From Alphaproteobacteria bacterium (lineage in GTDB: Bacteria; Pseudomonadota; Alphaproteobacteria; Micavibrionales; UBA1664): a DNA stretch of 35,674 nucleotides. Positions 7,073-16,162 of the stretch are shown here, piece by piece. The notes beneath the pieces are model-generated. The model had not been told where the DNA came from, made no database searches, and worked only from the letters and a program-made list of their open reading frames with translations. The stretch covers positions 1 through 35,674 of the forward strand of contig JAGWXJ010000003.1 of the NCBI GenBank assembly GCA_018969935.1, read 5' to 3'. The position numbers were made by a program, and so were the translations under genes. The first letter of the stretch is position 1; every line of letters starts with the position of its first letter.

Positions 7073-8014
7073 TTAACAGCCAATCGCCTCGGCGGCGTTG
7101 CGCAAAATCTCGGCGCTGCGGGCAAGGTCCGCGGTTTCCTGCTGGTCCAGCGGCGGCACAATCACGCGGGTAACCCCGCCCGCATTGATGATGGCGGGCA
7201 GGGAAAGCGATACATCGTTAATCCCGCAAACCTGCCTGTGGCGCTGCGTACATGTCAGCAGCGCGTTTTCATCTTCCATGATGGCCTTTACCAGCCGCGC
7301 CATGCCGGACCCGATGCCGTAATACGTGGCCCCCTTCCCTTTGATGATGCGCGCGGCAGCGCGGCGCACCCCGTCATCGATATCCTGCCTGATGATGCTG
7401 GATATCGCCTTGCCCGTATCCGCCGCAAACGTGGCCAGCGGTATGGTGCCTACCGCAGCGCCGGACCAGTGCAACACTTCGCTGTCCCCGTGTTCCCCCA
7501 GCACATACGCATGGACGGAATGGCTGGATACCCCGAGGTGCTGCGCAAGCAGCGCCCTGAAGCGCGCCGTATCCAGCATGGTGCCGGACCCGATGACACG
7601 GTGGCTGGGCACCCCTTCCGCGCGGGCAATGTCGCTTGCCAGCTGCGTCATCACATCCACGGGGTTGGTGGCTATCAGCAAAATGGCATCGGGTGCCGCG
7701 CGGATGATCTGCGGGATGATCCCCCTGAAGATATCCGCATTCCGTTTCAGCAAATCAAGGCGCGTTTCCCCCGGCTTCTGGTTCACGCCCGCCGCCACGA
7801 TGATGACGCCGCAATCATGCAGGTCGGCGTATTCGCCTGCCGTAACGGGCATCGCGCGCGCAAACGGTGTTGCGTGCAAAATGTCTTCGGCCTGTGCAAC
7901 GGCTAGGTCGGGGTTGTGGTCCACCAGCACGAGGCCCGTACCAACGCCGCGCAGCACGCACGCATTCGCGCATGCGCTCCCCACATACCCTACGCCCACA
8001 ACACCTGTTTTCAT
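7073..8014 (-). CDS. ldh: L-lactate dehydrogenase (LDH/MDH superfamily)
   Basis: A 313-residue cytosolic NAD-dependent 2-hydroxyacid dehydrogenase interconverting pyruvate and lactate. Visible are the Rossmann GVGYVG (residues 7-12), IATNPVDV, GSGTMLDTARFR with the substrate-binding Arg, and the GEHGDSE loop with the catalytic His. The specificity loop reads AAGVNQKPGETR. Gln at the key position (rather than Arg) favours lactate over malate dehydrogenase. The start at 8014 (MKTGVV) follows a GAGGG site. The upstream in-frame extension to 8065 has no family counterpart. It is transcribed toward cspA with no strong terminator between. Confidence 0.9.
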   Translation of the reverse strand: MKTGVVGVGYVGSACANACVLRGVGTGLVLVDHNPDLAVAQAEDILHATPFARAMPVTAGEYADLHDCGVIIVAAGVNQKPGETRLDLLKRNADIFRGIIPQIIRAAPDAILLIATNPVDVMTQLASDIARAEGVPSHRVIGSGTMLDTARFRALLAQHLGVSSHSVHAYVLGEHGDSEVLHWSGAAVGTIPLATFAADTGKAISSIIRQDIDDGVRRAAARIIKGKGATYYGIGSGMARLVKAIMEDENALLTCTQRHRQVCGINDVSLSLPAIINAGGVTRVIVPPLDQQETADLARSAEILRNAAEAIGC

Positions 8015-8087
8015 GGCACCCTCGCCCTCTTGTTTTACGGTAAGGAAATTATTGGAACCACCCAAGATTATCCTTGATTTTTGTTAA

Positions 8088-8118
8088 GCCAAAAATGGCG
8101 AAAATCTGTCTTTTTGGC
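8088..8118. repeat. Inverted repeat in the ldh / acidic protein divergent region
   Basis: GCCAAAAA (8088-8095) and TTTTTGGC (8111-8118) form a perfect 8-bp inverted repeat with a 15-nt spacer. An internal TGGC can compete for the first arm. It lies in the 189-bp divergent gap, so it may be an operator or a 5'-leader hairpin. No clear -35/-10 pair is seen in this gap. Confidence 0.35.
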
Positions 8119-8203
8119 GTTATTTCTTTGGGGTGGAACCTCCGCGCGTTCCCGTCTGTTGTCCCTCCGTTGGATGAATGCAAAACCCATAGGAGAATTG
8201 GAA

Positions 8204-9064
8204 ATGAAAACAGTATCAGGCGCGCATTATACGGCCCCTTATCACCAGCGCACCACCCTCAAGGCCTACACCCTCGAACCGACGGAGGAGATAGACGCCC
8301 CCACGCCGCACTCCCAGCTTCCCGATAACCGCCTCCCCCACATGGAAGACGATGACGATGATGACATCAGGCACCAGCCCCCAACGCTGCCCTATGCCAT
8401 CGATGTATCTTCGCCCATGCCCTCGGCGGCGGCCTTGGCCCTGCTACCCTTCGTCGTCGCTGAAAGACAAGGCAATAAGGTGATGTATACATTTGCCCCG
8501 CCCGCAAGTGTGCGCCCCGCTTCATGGCCCTCAGCGCGCTCGCTGGGCACAGCCGACGGCGTATCCATGCAATTCGTCGAACGCACCTGGACTCTATATA
8601 GCCAGATGCTCGCCGACGCCCATCTGGAACTGGTGCTCAAGCAGGCCACGGGCGTCCTGCCCCTTACGTTGCCCGAGGCCATCGCCCTCTACCAGCAACG
8701 CCCCGAATACCAAAACCTTGCGGGAATGGAGCAGGAGGAATTCAACAAAGCCCTTGCCGAAATCATAGCTTGGAGTGAAGCCAACGGTAACCCGCCCATG
8801 GCAACACTGGCACCCGAACACATCCACGCCCTGCTATTAAGCGTCGATGGCGATGTACAGAAACGGCAGGTTATCAGGGACGCACTGGACAAACTGTATC
8901 AGCACGCCCTTAATGAGGGGTACGTAACACAAAACGTAGCAACCGCTGCCCGCATGCCCGACCACGAGTGGGATTTGCATCGCCACATGCTGCCATTCCC
9001 CCACCCGATCCAGATATTTGCAAGGCCGCAACAATCCCAACCTGCCCCGATGCCTACACCTTGA
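8204..9064 (+). CDS. Hypothetical acidic protein
   Basis: A 286-residue protein, not recognised. The N-terminal 55 residues look disordered and end in a run of six Asp (EDDDDDD) after Pro-rich stretches. The central and C-terminal parts are predicted helical (ERTWTLYSQMLADAHLELVL, EEFNKALAEIIAWSEA), followed by a Pro/Gln tail. There is no signal peptide. The start at 8204 has AGGAG at 8191-8195. The in-frame upstream ATG at 8081 lacks a site. The next gene starts 56 nt downstream. The composition matches the genome, so recent transfer is not indicated. Confidence 0.65.
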   Translation: MKTVSGAHYTAPYHQRTTLKAYTLEPTEEIDAPTPHSQLPDNRLPHMEDDDDDDIRHQPPTLPYAIDVSSPMPSAAALALLPFVVAERQGNKVMYTFAPPASVRPASWPSARSLGTADGVSMQFVERTWTLYSQMLADAHLELVLKQATGVLPLTLPEAIALYQQRPEYQNLAGMEQEEFNKALAEIIAWSEANGNPPMATLAPEHIHALLLSVDGDVQKRQVIRDALDKLYQHALNEGYVTQNVATAARMPDHEWDLHRHMLPFPHPIQIFARPQQSQPAPMPTP

Positions 9065-9120
9065 GTGCTGGCCGGATAACGGGTAGTCTAGGCGCCGAAC
9101 TATTCGGGAGAACCCAGATA

Positions 9121-9672
9121 ATGAAAACCTTGCTAACCCTTGCACTCGGAGCCCTGCTCATGACCACCGCTTCTGCCTCAGCTCAGGAAAAAGCCAACCT
9201 CGTATACATGGACGTACCCGCCGGCCGCGTCGTAATCGAACTGAAACCCGATCTCGCCCCCAAACACGTGGAACGCATCAAGACGCTTACACAAAAAGGC
9301 TTCTACAACGGCATTATTTTCCACCGCGTGATTGAAGGCTTCATGGCCCAGACAGGCGATCCGACGGGCACAGGCATGGGCGGCTCCGACCTCCCCGACC
9401 TTCCTGCAGAATTCAGCAACGCCAACTTCGGCCGCGGCACCGTTGGCGCAGCCCGCAGCGCAAGCCCTAACTCGGCCAACTCGCAGTTCTTCATCTGCTT
9501 CGATGATTGCAGCTTCCTCAACGGCCAATACACCATCTGGGGTCAGGTCATTGACGGCATGCAATACGTTGACAAAATCGCCCGCGGTGAGCCGCCAGCA
9601 AACCCCGATAAAATCGTGAAAATGCAAATGGCCGTGGATGCGGAATCCGCAGCCCCTGCCGCTGCACAGTAA
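9121..9672 (+). CDS. Periplasmic cyclophilin-type peptidyl-prolyl isomerase
   Basis: Catalyses cis-trans isomerisation of prolyl peptide bonds in exported proteins. It has 183 residues with a Sec signal peptide (MKTLLTLALGALLMTTASASAQ; cleavage near residue 21). The cyclophilin core shows FHRVIEGFMAQTGDP, GMGG, SQFFICFDD and a W in YTIWGQV. These include the active-site Arg and Phe and the Gln of the FMAQ motif. GGGAG at 9106-9110 supports ATG 9121. The gene is followed 9 nt later by a glucosidase gene, so the two may be co-transcribed. Confidence 0.93.
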   Translation: MKTLLTLALGALLMTTASASAQEKANLVYMDVPAGRVVIELKPDLAPKHVERIKTLTQKGFYNGIIFHRVIEGFMAQTGDPTGTGMGGSDLPDLPAEFSNANFGRGTVGAARSASPNSANSQFFICFDDCSFLNGQYTIWGQVIDGMQYVDKIARGEPPANPDKIVKMQMAVDAESAAPAAAQ

Positions 9673-9681
9673 TTATATCCT

Positions 9682-11346
9682 ATGGATACAACGGCGCCCC
9701 GAAACCCCGCACAGTGGTGGAAGGGCGCCGTTATTTATCAGGTCTATCCGCGCTCCTATCAGGATAGCAACGGCGACGGCATAGGCGATTTGGCAGGGCT
9801 TACGGCCCGCCTGCCCTACATAGCATCCCTTGGCGTTGATGCCCTCTGGATCTGCCCTTTCTTTAAATCCCCCCAGCGCGACTTCGGATACGATGTATCG
9901 GATTACCGCGACATCGACCCGCTATTCGGCTCCATGGATGATTGCGACAGGCTGATTGCCGAGGCGCACAAACTGGGCCTCAAAATCATCTTCGATCTCG
10001 TTTTCTCGCACACATCGGAAACACACCCGTGGTTTGCGCAATCCCGCCGCAAACAAAACGGCATGGATGACTGGTACGTATGGGCCGACCCTAAACCCGA
10101 CGGCAGCCCGCCCAACAACTGGGTTTCCCTTTTTGGCGGCCCGGCCTGGACCTTCGACCCCATGCGCGGCCAGTATTACCTTCATAACTTCCTGAAGGAA
10201 CAGCCCGACCTGAACTTCCACAACCCGTCCGTACAGGATGCGATACTGGAAATTGTGCGTTTCTGGATGGACCGCGGCGTAGACGGCCTGCGCCTCGATG
10301 TCGTGAACTTCTACTTCCACAACCGCAATCTGGCCGACAACCCTCCACGCCCAAAGGAATTAAGCGCAGCAACCCAGTACGACAAGCCCGACCCGTACAA
10401 CATGCAGCGCCACATCCACGACAAATCCCAACCTGAAAACCTGACCTTCATCGAGCGCATGCGCGCCCTGACAGACACCTACGAAGCCCGCTTCCTGATG
10501 GGCGAGATTGGTGATGATTATCAGGTCAAACGCTCCGCCGAATACACACAAGGCCACAAGCGCCTGCACAGCGCATACTGCTTTGCCATGCTCATCGGCC
10601 TCGACATCAACCTGACAGCCGACTACATCAAATCCGCCATATTGGAGGAGCTGGAGGCATCGGGCAGCCAAAGCTGGCCCACATGGGCCTTCGGCAACCA
10701 CGATATGCCCCGCGCGGTCACGCGCATGGGCAGCCGCAATGTTGCCAACCCGGATTGGCCAAAAATGCTGATGGCCCTGCTGCTAACCCTGCGCGGCACC
10801 ATTTGCATGTATCAGGGCGAAGAACTGGGCCTGACGGAAGCTGTTCTGTCCTTTGACCAGTTGCAGGACCCATGGGGCAAACACCTCTGGCCGGTATGGC
10901 AGGGCCGTGATGGCTGCCGCACACCCTTCCCGTGGGATGACGGCATCAACGCAGGTTTCTCGCCTGCCAAACCCTGGCTCCCCATCGCACCGGACCACAC
11001 AACAAAAAACCAGAAAACGCAGCAAACAGATGCAACATCGATGCTGCATTTCACGATGGGTATGGCCACTTTGCGCAAAAACAATGCTGCGCTTAAAACG
11101 GGTGATATTGCATTCCTCGATGCACCGCAAAACTTGCTGGCATATACCCGCAAGGAAGGCAAAAACGCCTTTTTGTGCGTTTTCAACCTTCAGGATACCA
11201 CAGCCACGTTAAAACATGATCTGGATGTAAAAGCAGGCGGGCTGGCTAATCAGGCTGTTATTTCGGGCGGTACCGTAACGCTCGAAGCATTCGGATTTGC
11301 CGTTGTACCCGTTGCGTCGGAATCCATTTCCCGCGCAACAGCATAA
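9682..11346 (+). CDS. GH13 alpha-glucosidase (oligo-1,6-glucosidase/maltase type)
   Basis: Hydrolyses or transfers alpha-glucosyl residues of small maltooligosaccharides, isomaltose or sucrose-like substrates. It has 554 residues, normal for the subfamily. The N-terminus WWKGAVIYQVYPRSYQDSNGDGIGD is diagnostic of the oligo-glucosidase branch. The catalytic nucleophile D206 (GLRLDVVNF), acid/base E275 (GEIGDD) and transition-state stabiliser D341 (FGNHDM) are all present. No signal peptide is visible, so it is cytosolic. The last 97 nt overlap a convergent gene. The start ATG has no strong ribosome-binding site. No sugar transporter is nearby to define the substrate. Confidence 0.93.
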   Translation: MDTTAPRNPAQWWKGAVIYQVYPRSYQDSNGDGIGDLAGLTARLPYIASLGVDALWICPFFKSPQRDFGYDVSDYRDIDPLFGSMDDCDRLIAEAHKLGLKIIFDLVFSHTSETHPWFAQSRRKQNGMDDWYVWADPKPDGSPPNNWVSLFGGPAWTFDPMRGQYYLHNFLKEQPDLNFHNPSVQDAILEIVRFWMDRGVDGLRLDVVNFYFHNRNLADNPPRPKELSAATQYDKPDPYNMQRHIHDKSQPENLTFIERMRALTDTYEARFLMGEIGDDYQVKRSAEYTQGHKRLHSAYCFAMLIGLDINLTADYIKSAILEELEASGSQSWPTWAFGNHDMPRAVTRMGSRNVANPDWPKMLMALLLTLRGTICMYQGEELGLTEAVLSFDQLQDPWGKHLWPVWQGRDGCRTPFPWDDGINAGFSPAKPWLPIAPDHTTKNQKTQQTDATSMLHFTMGMATLRKNNAALKTGDIAFLDAPQNLLAYTRKEGKNAFLCVFNLQDTTATLKHDLDVKAGGLANQAVISGGTVTLEAFGFAVVPVASESISRATA

Positions 11347-11942
11347 ATCTTTTGCACAAGCGCATTCAGTTCGCGGGCGTCAGGCAACGCGTTCTCCGAC
11401 CGCCATAGCAGGAAGCATATCTCGCCATCCCCCATGAACATGACTTCGTCATGCGGACCTGCAATATCCATGAAAGACTTGAGCGCCTTGATGCGCTGGG
11501 GCGTCATCCAGGATTCCATGGCCGCACGGTTTTCCGTGGAAGACACGGCAACCTGCGGCCAATTTGCCGTGGTGGATGTATAAACCTCCGGCATCTCCAT
11601 ATCCGCAGCCATATCGGGGTGAAGATGCTTCTTGGAGATAATGAACCGTGTAGCCGGAAAACGGTTCAGATACACCTCGATATGCGAGTAAAGGCGGACG
11701 GTGCGCTCGTCCTCCGTCTGTTCAGGCTGGGTATAAATGACAATACGGCGGTTATTGAGTAGCCCGCTCACAGTAATAGGGTCGGCACTGGACCTGCCGC
11801 GCTCGAATTCCAGCTTGTAGCGGGAGGCAAATGTTTCCCACGCCTTCAGGCGCGCCATGTCGATCCCTGTCGTCATGAACATGTACGACAGCACGACAAT
11901 CGCAACCAGAACCCAGAATATGAGGCCCGCAATCGATACCAT
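11250..11942 (-). CDS. Membrane-anchored protein of unknown function
   Basis: A 230-residue protein. Residues 5-27 (GLIFWVLVAIVVLSYMFMTTG) form one N-terminal transmembrane anchor. The remainder is a soluble alpha/beta domain with no catalytic motif that I recognise. The layout (anchor, then a domain starting WETFASRYKLEFERG and GLLNNRRIVIYT) resembles small DUF3137-like proteins. It lies 27 nt behind the M16 protease gene on the same strand, so it is probably in one operon with it. Its 3' end overlaps the glucosidase gene by 97 nt, an unusually long convergent overlap. The Ser/Thr/Asn-rich last 20 residues lie entirely in that overlap. Confidence 0.75.
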   Translation of the reverse strand: MVSIAGLIFWVLVAIVVLSYMFMTTGIDMARLKAWETFASRYKLEFERGRSSADPITVSGLLNNRRIVIYTQPEQTEDERTVRLYSHIEVYLNRFPATRFIISKKHLHPDMAADMEMPEVYTSTTANWPQVAVSSTENRAAMESWMTPQRIKALKSFMDIAGPHDEVMFMGDGEICFLLWRSENALPDARELNALVQKIYAVAREMDSDATGTTANPNASSVTVPPEITA

Positions 11943-11969
11943 GCGCTGATTCTGCCTGATTTGCAGGGC

Positions 11970-13328
11970 TTAGGCTACAGCCACCCTCGGGGCGCTGCCC
12001 GCCGGTATAAGCGCCCTGCCCTTGAGGCCCAGAAACTTGCCCATCTGCGCGCCCGTAAGCTGCTGGTCGTCAATATGCCCGCGGTGGTCCACAACAGGAA
12101 CGCAAGCATGGATAATATCCCTGATAACCGCCGTAGCCTCCTCGAAGGTCGTGGCCATCAGGTTTGCCTGCTCGGCCTTCACATCAGGCAGCTTACCCAC
12201 CTTTAACAGGCTGTCGATTATTCGTTGGCGGCGCATAGACATGCTTTCGGCCAGATCCGCCGCATGCTCGGCCACGATGTTGCCAATAGATTCACGGCTC
12301 AGTTCGAAGGCCTCTCGGTGGCGCTGGTCCCCGCCCATGATGTCGTGCAGTGATGACCTGATGGCCACAAGCTGCTTGCCGTAATTGTCAGGATGGCAGT
12401 TGGCCGCAATCGCCAGCACACCCTGCGTACTATTGTTAAACGGCACGATTTGCGCACCGATATCGTAAAGCTGCCCGCCCCTGAAGCGGATATCCTCGCT
12501 CAGGGCAGTCTGGAAGTACGATTCAACAAGCTCTAGCTTCGGCTTGACCATGGGATTGGCAAAAGCCTGCGAGGCATCGAACATGATGTTCATGTAAACG
12601 CGGTCGTCCTGCCTCTCAGGCATGGGGAATTTGAAATCCCGCATCATCAACTTGCCGCCAAAGCGCGGGCGGCGGTAACCGGGTTTAAGATGGCCGAAAT
12701 GTTGGGCGCAAAAAACGACATTGTCCTCGTGCGATATACCACCCGCGCTGACATACATCATGTTTTTGCCGACAACGTTATCATGCCAGAAATGCTGAAG
12801 TTGCTCGTAAGTAATGCGCTTCAGATGTTCGGGGTCACCGCCAACCGGCAACGTTGCACGGGCCGCATCCCCGTAAATGGCCTTAAGACGCGCACGCGTA
12901 GCAATCTGCTCGCGGCTGTTATGTTCTTCCTCCATCTCGTCCACGATGGGCTGGCGCTCGTGCTCGACTTGCGGTCTCGTAAACGAGCCTGATACGAACA
13001 TCCGCGCCACAACATCCATAAACTCCTGCACGCTGTCGCACCGCGCTTCGGCAAAGGCCTGTATATTATCCTTGCCTGTCGTCACGTTGCCACGAATGGC
13101 CTTGCGCTTGAGCATACGGTTGAAAGCAAGCTGGTTCATCTCGGGGTGCGCATGGGTCAGCATATGCTCCATGAAGTGGGCGCAACCTAGCTGGTCCAAC
13201 GGGTCATGGAAGCCGCCCGAAGCCAGCACAAGCGAGGCCGCAGCCTTGGGGTGCCCGGGGAAATAATCGGTAACAACGGTAAAACCATTGTCCAGAACCG
13301 TTATCTGGACCTGCTCGAAAAAGCGCAC
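11970..13328 (-). CDS. M16 family zinc peptidase (insulinase/MPP-beta type)
   Basis: A 452-residue zinc protease of the processing-peptidase/PqqF type. The inverted zinc motif HFMEH is at residues 51-55, and the third ligand is probably E131 in the EMEEEHN stretch, at the standard spacing. An inactive-type C-terminal M16 half follows. There is no signal peptide, so it is probably cytosolic. The start is GTG at 13328 preceded by AGGGTAGGG. It is likely co-transcribed with the downstream membrane protein gene. Substrate unknown. Confidence 0.92.
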   Translation of the reverse strand: MRFFEQVQITVLDNGFTVVTDYFPGHPKAAASLVLASGGFHDPLDQLGCAHFMEHMLTHAHPEMNQLAFNRMLKRKAIRGNVTTGKDNIQAFAEARCDSVQEFMDVVARMFVSGSFTRPQVEHERQPIVDEMEEEHNSREQIATRARLKAIYGDAARATLPVGGDPEHLKRITYEQLQHFWHDNVVGKNMMYVSAGGISHEDNVVFCAQHFGHLKPGYRRPRFGGKLMMRDFKFPMPERQDDRVYMNIMFDASQAFANPMVKPKLELVESYFQTALSEDIRFRGGQLYDIGAQIVPFNNSTQGVLAIAANCHPDNYGKQLVAIRSSLHDIMGGDQRHREAFELSRESIGNIVAEHAADLAESMSMRRQRIIDSLLKVGKLPDVKAEQANLMATTFEEATAVIRDIIHACVPVVDHRGHIDDQQLTGAQMGKFLGLKGRALIPAGSAPRVAVA

Positions 13329-13418
13329 GTTCCCTACCCTGTCAGATTTTTCTTATTTCAGAAAATCCTGATACGGAAACATACGAATTGCAAGTGATTT
13401 GCAGTTAATATTACGCCG

Positions 13419-13871
13419 CTATTGCAGGACAGTTGGGCTTCTGGGCGCAGGCGTTTTGACAATCGCGACTTGCTTGCCTGCATAACCTTTACTCAAACCT
13501 GCCTCTTCCATGGCTTTCTTAACGGCAGCATCGGCAAGGGCACGCATTTTTGCATCTTGCACGCTGGTATCCGTAGGCTGCCCCGCATCACCCACATCCT
13601 GCATGGCCACATCAGGTTTCAAAGGCGGCATTTTTGCGGGCTCCATGGCCGTCGGCGTGTGTGAAGCCACACTAACCACCGCCGCAATACCGGCAGCAGT
13701 CGCCGCATTCACGGCTTTATCAACCAACGAGTCAAAACCGCGCTTTGCAAGGTATTTGAACGCAACACGAATGCGTTTGCGCGCTGTTAGGTGCTTGAAC
13801 ACTTTTTTGATGCTCATGCCCGATTTAAGCGTCTTCTTTTTTCTTTTAAATCTCGTTGCACTCTTAGCCAT
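13419..13871 (-). CDS. Small Lys/Ala-rich hypothetical protein
   Basis: A 150-residue protein, not recognised. The first 50 residues are strongly basic (KRKKK near residue 10, then KKVFKHLTARKRIR). An Ala-rich hydrophobic stretch follows (AVNAATAAGIAAVVSVA), perhaps a weak membrane or packing helix, then a Pro/Ala linker and a Lys-containing helix. The start MAKS at 13871 is preferred over an ATG 9 nt upstream. A promoter with operator-like palindrome lies immediately upstream. It is separated from the M16 gene on the same strand by 90 nt, in which I see only a weak imperfect hairpin near 13341-13366. Confidence 0.6.
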   Translation of the reverse strand: MAKSATRFKRKKKTLKSGMSIKKVFKHLTARKRIRVAFKYLAKRGFDSLVDKAVNAATAAGIAAVVSVASHTPTAMEPAKMPPLKPDVAMQDVGDAGQPTDTSVQDAKMRALADAAVKKAMEEAGLSKGYAGKQVAIVKTPAPRSPTVLQ

Positions 13872-13887
13872 GATAACCATTCCCTGT

Positions 13888-13933
13888 ATTTACATTTATG
13901 TAAATTATCAGCGGGTGGTTAACGGTTGGTTAA
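13888..13933 (-). promoter_or_regulatory. Promoter with 18-bp palindromic operator for the Lys-rich protein gene
   Basis: On the minus strand TTAACC (13933-13928) and GATAAT (13909-13904) are 18 bp apart, a plausible sigma70 promoter. Directly overlapping the end of the -10 and the start site is ATTTACAT-TT-ATGTAAAT (13888-13905), a perfect 8-bp inverted repeat. TGGTTAA is repeated at 13916-13922 and 13927-13933, one helical turn apart, around the -35. The upstream stretch to uvrB (13934-14077) holds no gene that I can support, only a short AAACC/GGTTT hairpin near 14014-14027. Confidence 0.5.
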
Positions 13934-14077
13934 TCTTCATGCCCTACATGGCGGATTCCCTAAGCCCTACCCGCACTCAGGATATCCGAGGAGTCCAAAA
14001 GTGGCAGAAACCATGGGTTTCCATAAAATTATACAATTGAATGAAACTGCTGATTTTATTTGAACTTTTTTGCGTCC

Positions 14078-16144
14078 TCAGCGCGATTTGCGCTTCTGAG
14101 GCCTCTTGGCACCCTTCTGTAACGGCCCTGCAACCGTACCCGTGAGCCCAAGATCAACGGCCTCCAGCTGGCGGATTTCATCCCTGATGCGCGCGGCCTC
14201 TTCAAACTCGAGGTCGCTGGCCGCCTTGCGCATCTGGTCTTCAAGCTTCTTGATGTGCTTTTGCAACTCGGCGGGCGACATGCCCAACGCCTCCTGCCCC
14301 GCACTGGCAACCACCACGCGGTCACCGCGCTCGTACACGCTATCCATCACGCTCGTGATGTTCTTCTTCACGCTTTCAGGCGTAATGCCGTTAGCCGTGT
14401 TCCAAGCAATCTGCTTTTCACGGCGACGCGCCGTTTCTTCCATCGCACCCTGCATGCTCTTGGTAATGGTATCGGCATACAGCACGGCCTTACCTTCAAC
14501 GTTACGCGCAGCCCTACCGATTGTCTGTATAAGCGACGTCTTGGAACGCAAATACCCTTCCTTGTCCGCATCCAGTATCGCCACAAGCCCGCACTCGGGT
14601 ATATCAAGCCCCTCGCGCAGAAGGTTGATGCCCACCAGTATGTCGTAAGCGCCCAAACGCAAATCGCGGATAATCTCGATCCGCTCCAGCGTATCCACAT
14701 CCGAATGCACGTAACGGACCTTCATCCCGTTTTCGGTCAGATATTCGGTCAAATCCTCGGCCATGCGCTTGGTAAGGGTGGTTACCAGCACACGCATACC
14801 CTTGCCTACAACACGGCGGCATTCCTCCATCAGGTCATCCACTTGGTGCTTCGTCGGGCGCACCTCGACAGGCGGGTCAATAAGCCCCGTGGGCCTGACC
14901 ACCTGCTCGGTGAACACGCCTTTGGTCTGCTCCATCTCCCAAGGGCCCGGCGTTGCCGATACAAACACCGTCTGCGGGCGCAGGGCATTCCATTCCTCGA
15001 ACTTCAGGGGGCGGTTGTCCACACACGAAGGCAACCTGAAACCATACTCGGCAAGCGTGCTTTTGCGGCTGCGGTCACCACCGTACATGCCCGTCAGCTG
15101 CGGGATCATGACGTGGCTTTCATCCAGTATCATGATGGCGTTCTTGGGCAGATACTCGATGAGCGTAGGCGGCGGCTCGCCCGATGCACGCCCCGTCAGA
15201 TACCGTGAATAGTTTTCGATACCCTGACACATGCCCGTGGCCGCCAGCATCTCCAGATCGTACGTGGTACGCTGCTCAAGGCGCTGCGCTTCCAGAAGCT
15301 TGCCTTGCGCACGCAAATCCTCAAGACGTGTTTTCAACTCCGCCTTGATACCCTTGATGGCCTGCTGCATCGTAGGCCCCGGGGTTACATAGTGGGAGTT
15401 GGCGTAAATCCGTACCGCATCCATCTTGACCGCAACATCTCCCGTCAACGGGTCGAATTCTGCAATCTCCTCCACCTCGTCCCCGAAGAAGGAAAAACGC
15501 CAAGCGCGGTCCTCGAAGTGCGGCGGCAAAAGCTCTACGGTATCCCCCCGCACCCTGAACGTTCCACGATGGAAATCGATATCGTTTCGCGCATATTGCA
15601 ACTTGATGAACTCGCGGATCATGTCCTCGCGGCCAACCATGTCGCCGCGCCGTACATCAAGCACCATGCCCTGATAATCTTCCTTGGAACCAATACCGTA
15701 AATGCAGGAAACGGACGCAACGATAATAACGTCCGGTCGCTCGAACAGCGCGCGCGTGGCCGAGTGGCGCATACGGTCTATCTGCTCGTTGATGGTGGAT
15801 TCTTTTTCAATATACGTATCGGTGCGCGGAACATACGCCTCCGGCTGGTAGTAATCGTAATAGGAAACGAAATACTCGACCGCGTTTTCAGGAAAGAAAC
15901 TTTTCATCTCCCCGTACAACTGCGCTGCCAGCGTCTTGTTCGGCGCCATGATAAGGGTCGGCCTGCGCGTCTGCGCAATCACATGCGCCATGGTGAATGT
16001 TTTGCCCGAGCCTGTAACGCCTAACAAAACCTGATCCTTCTCGCCCGCCGCAAGCCCCTTCAACAGCTCCGCAATTGCCTGCGGCTGGTCACCCGATGGC
16101 TTGAAGTCGGATACAAGTTTGAACGGCTGGTCAGCATTCGTCAT
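14078..16144 (-). CDS. uvrB: UvrABC system protein B
   Basis: Damage-verification helicase subunit of nucleotide excision repair, handing DNA from UvrA to UvrC. It has 688 residues. Walker A GVTGSGKTF is at 42-50. The beta-hairpin region with FVSYYDYYQPEAYVP follows, then ILDESHV (motif II), VRPTGLIDPP, LREGLDIPE and QTIGRAARN (motif VI). A C-terminal UVR motif (LEFEEAARIRDEI) for UvrC contact is present, followed by a basic tail KRPQKRKSR. Only 18 bp separate its start codon from the divergent nitroreductase gene. Confidence 0.98.
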   Translation of the reverse strand: MTNADQPFKLVSDFKPSGDQPQAIAELLKGLAAGEKDQVLLGVTGSGKTFTMAHVIAQTRRPTLIMAPNKTLAAQLYGEMKSFFPENAVEYFVSYYDYYQPEAYVPRTDTYIEKESTINEQIDRMRHSATRALFERPDVIIVASVSCIYGIGSKEDYQGMVLDVRRGDMVGREDMIREFIKLQYARNDIDFHRGTFRVRGDTVELLPPHFEDRAWRFSFFGDEVEEIAEFDPLTGDVAVKMDAVRIYANSHYVTPGPTMQQAIKGIKAELKTRLEDLRAQGKLLEAQRLEQRTTYDLEMLAATGMCQGIENYSRYLTGRASGEPPPTLIEYLPKNAIMILDESHVMIPQLTGMYGGDRSRKSTLAEYGFRLPSCVDNRPLKFEEWNALRPQTVFVSATPGPWEMEQTKGVFTEQVVRPTGLIDPPVEVRPTKHQVDDLMEECRRVVGKGMRVLVTTLTKRMAEDLTEYLTENGMKVRYVHSDVDTLERIEIIRDLRLGAYDILVGINLLREGLDIPECGLVAILDADKEGYLRSKTSLIQTIGRAARNVEGKAVLYADTITKSMQGAMEETARRREKQIAWNTANGITPESVKKNITSVMDSVYERGDRVVVASAGQEALGMSPAELQKHIKKLEDQMRKAASDLEFEEAARIRDEIRQLEAVDLGLTGTVAGPLQKGAKRPQKRKSR

Positions 16145-16162
16145 AACAGCTATATAGCCTTT

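Noticed and set aside
6977..7906. 309-codon plus-strand ORF opposite ldh
   Set aside because: Antisense of a dehydrogenase with all catalytic motifs present.
14255..15208. 317-codon plus-strand ORF opposite uvrB
   Set aside because: Antisense to conserved UvrB helicase motifs, with no start-site support.
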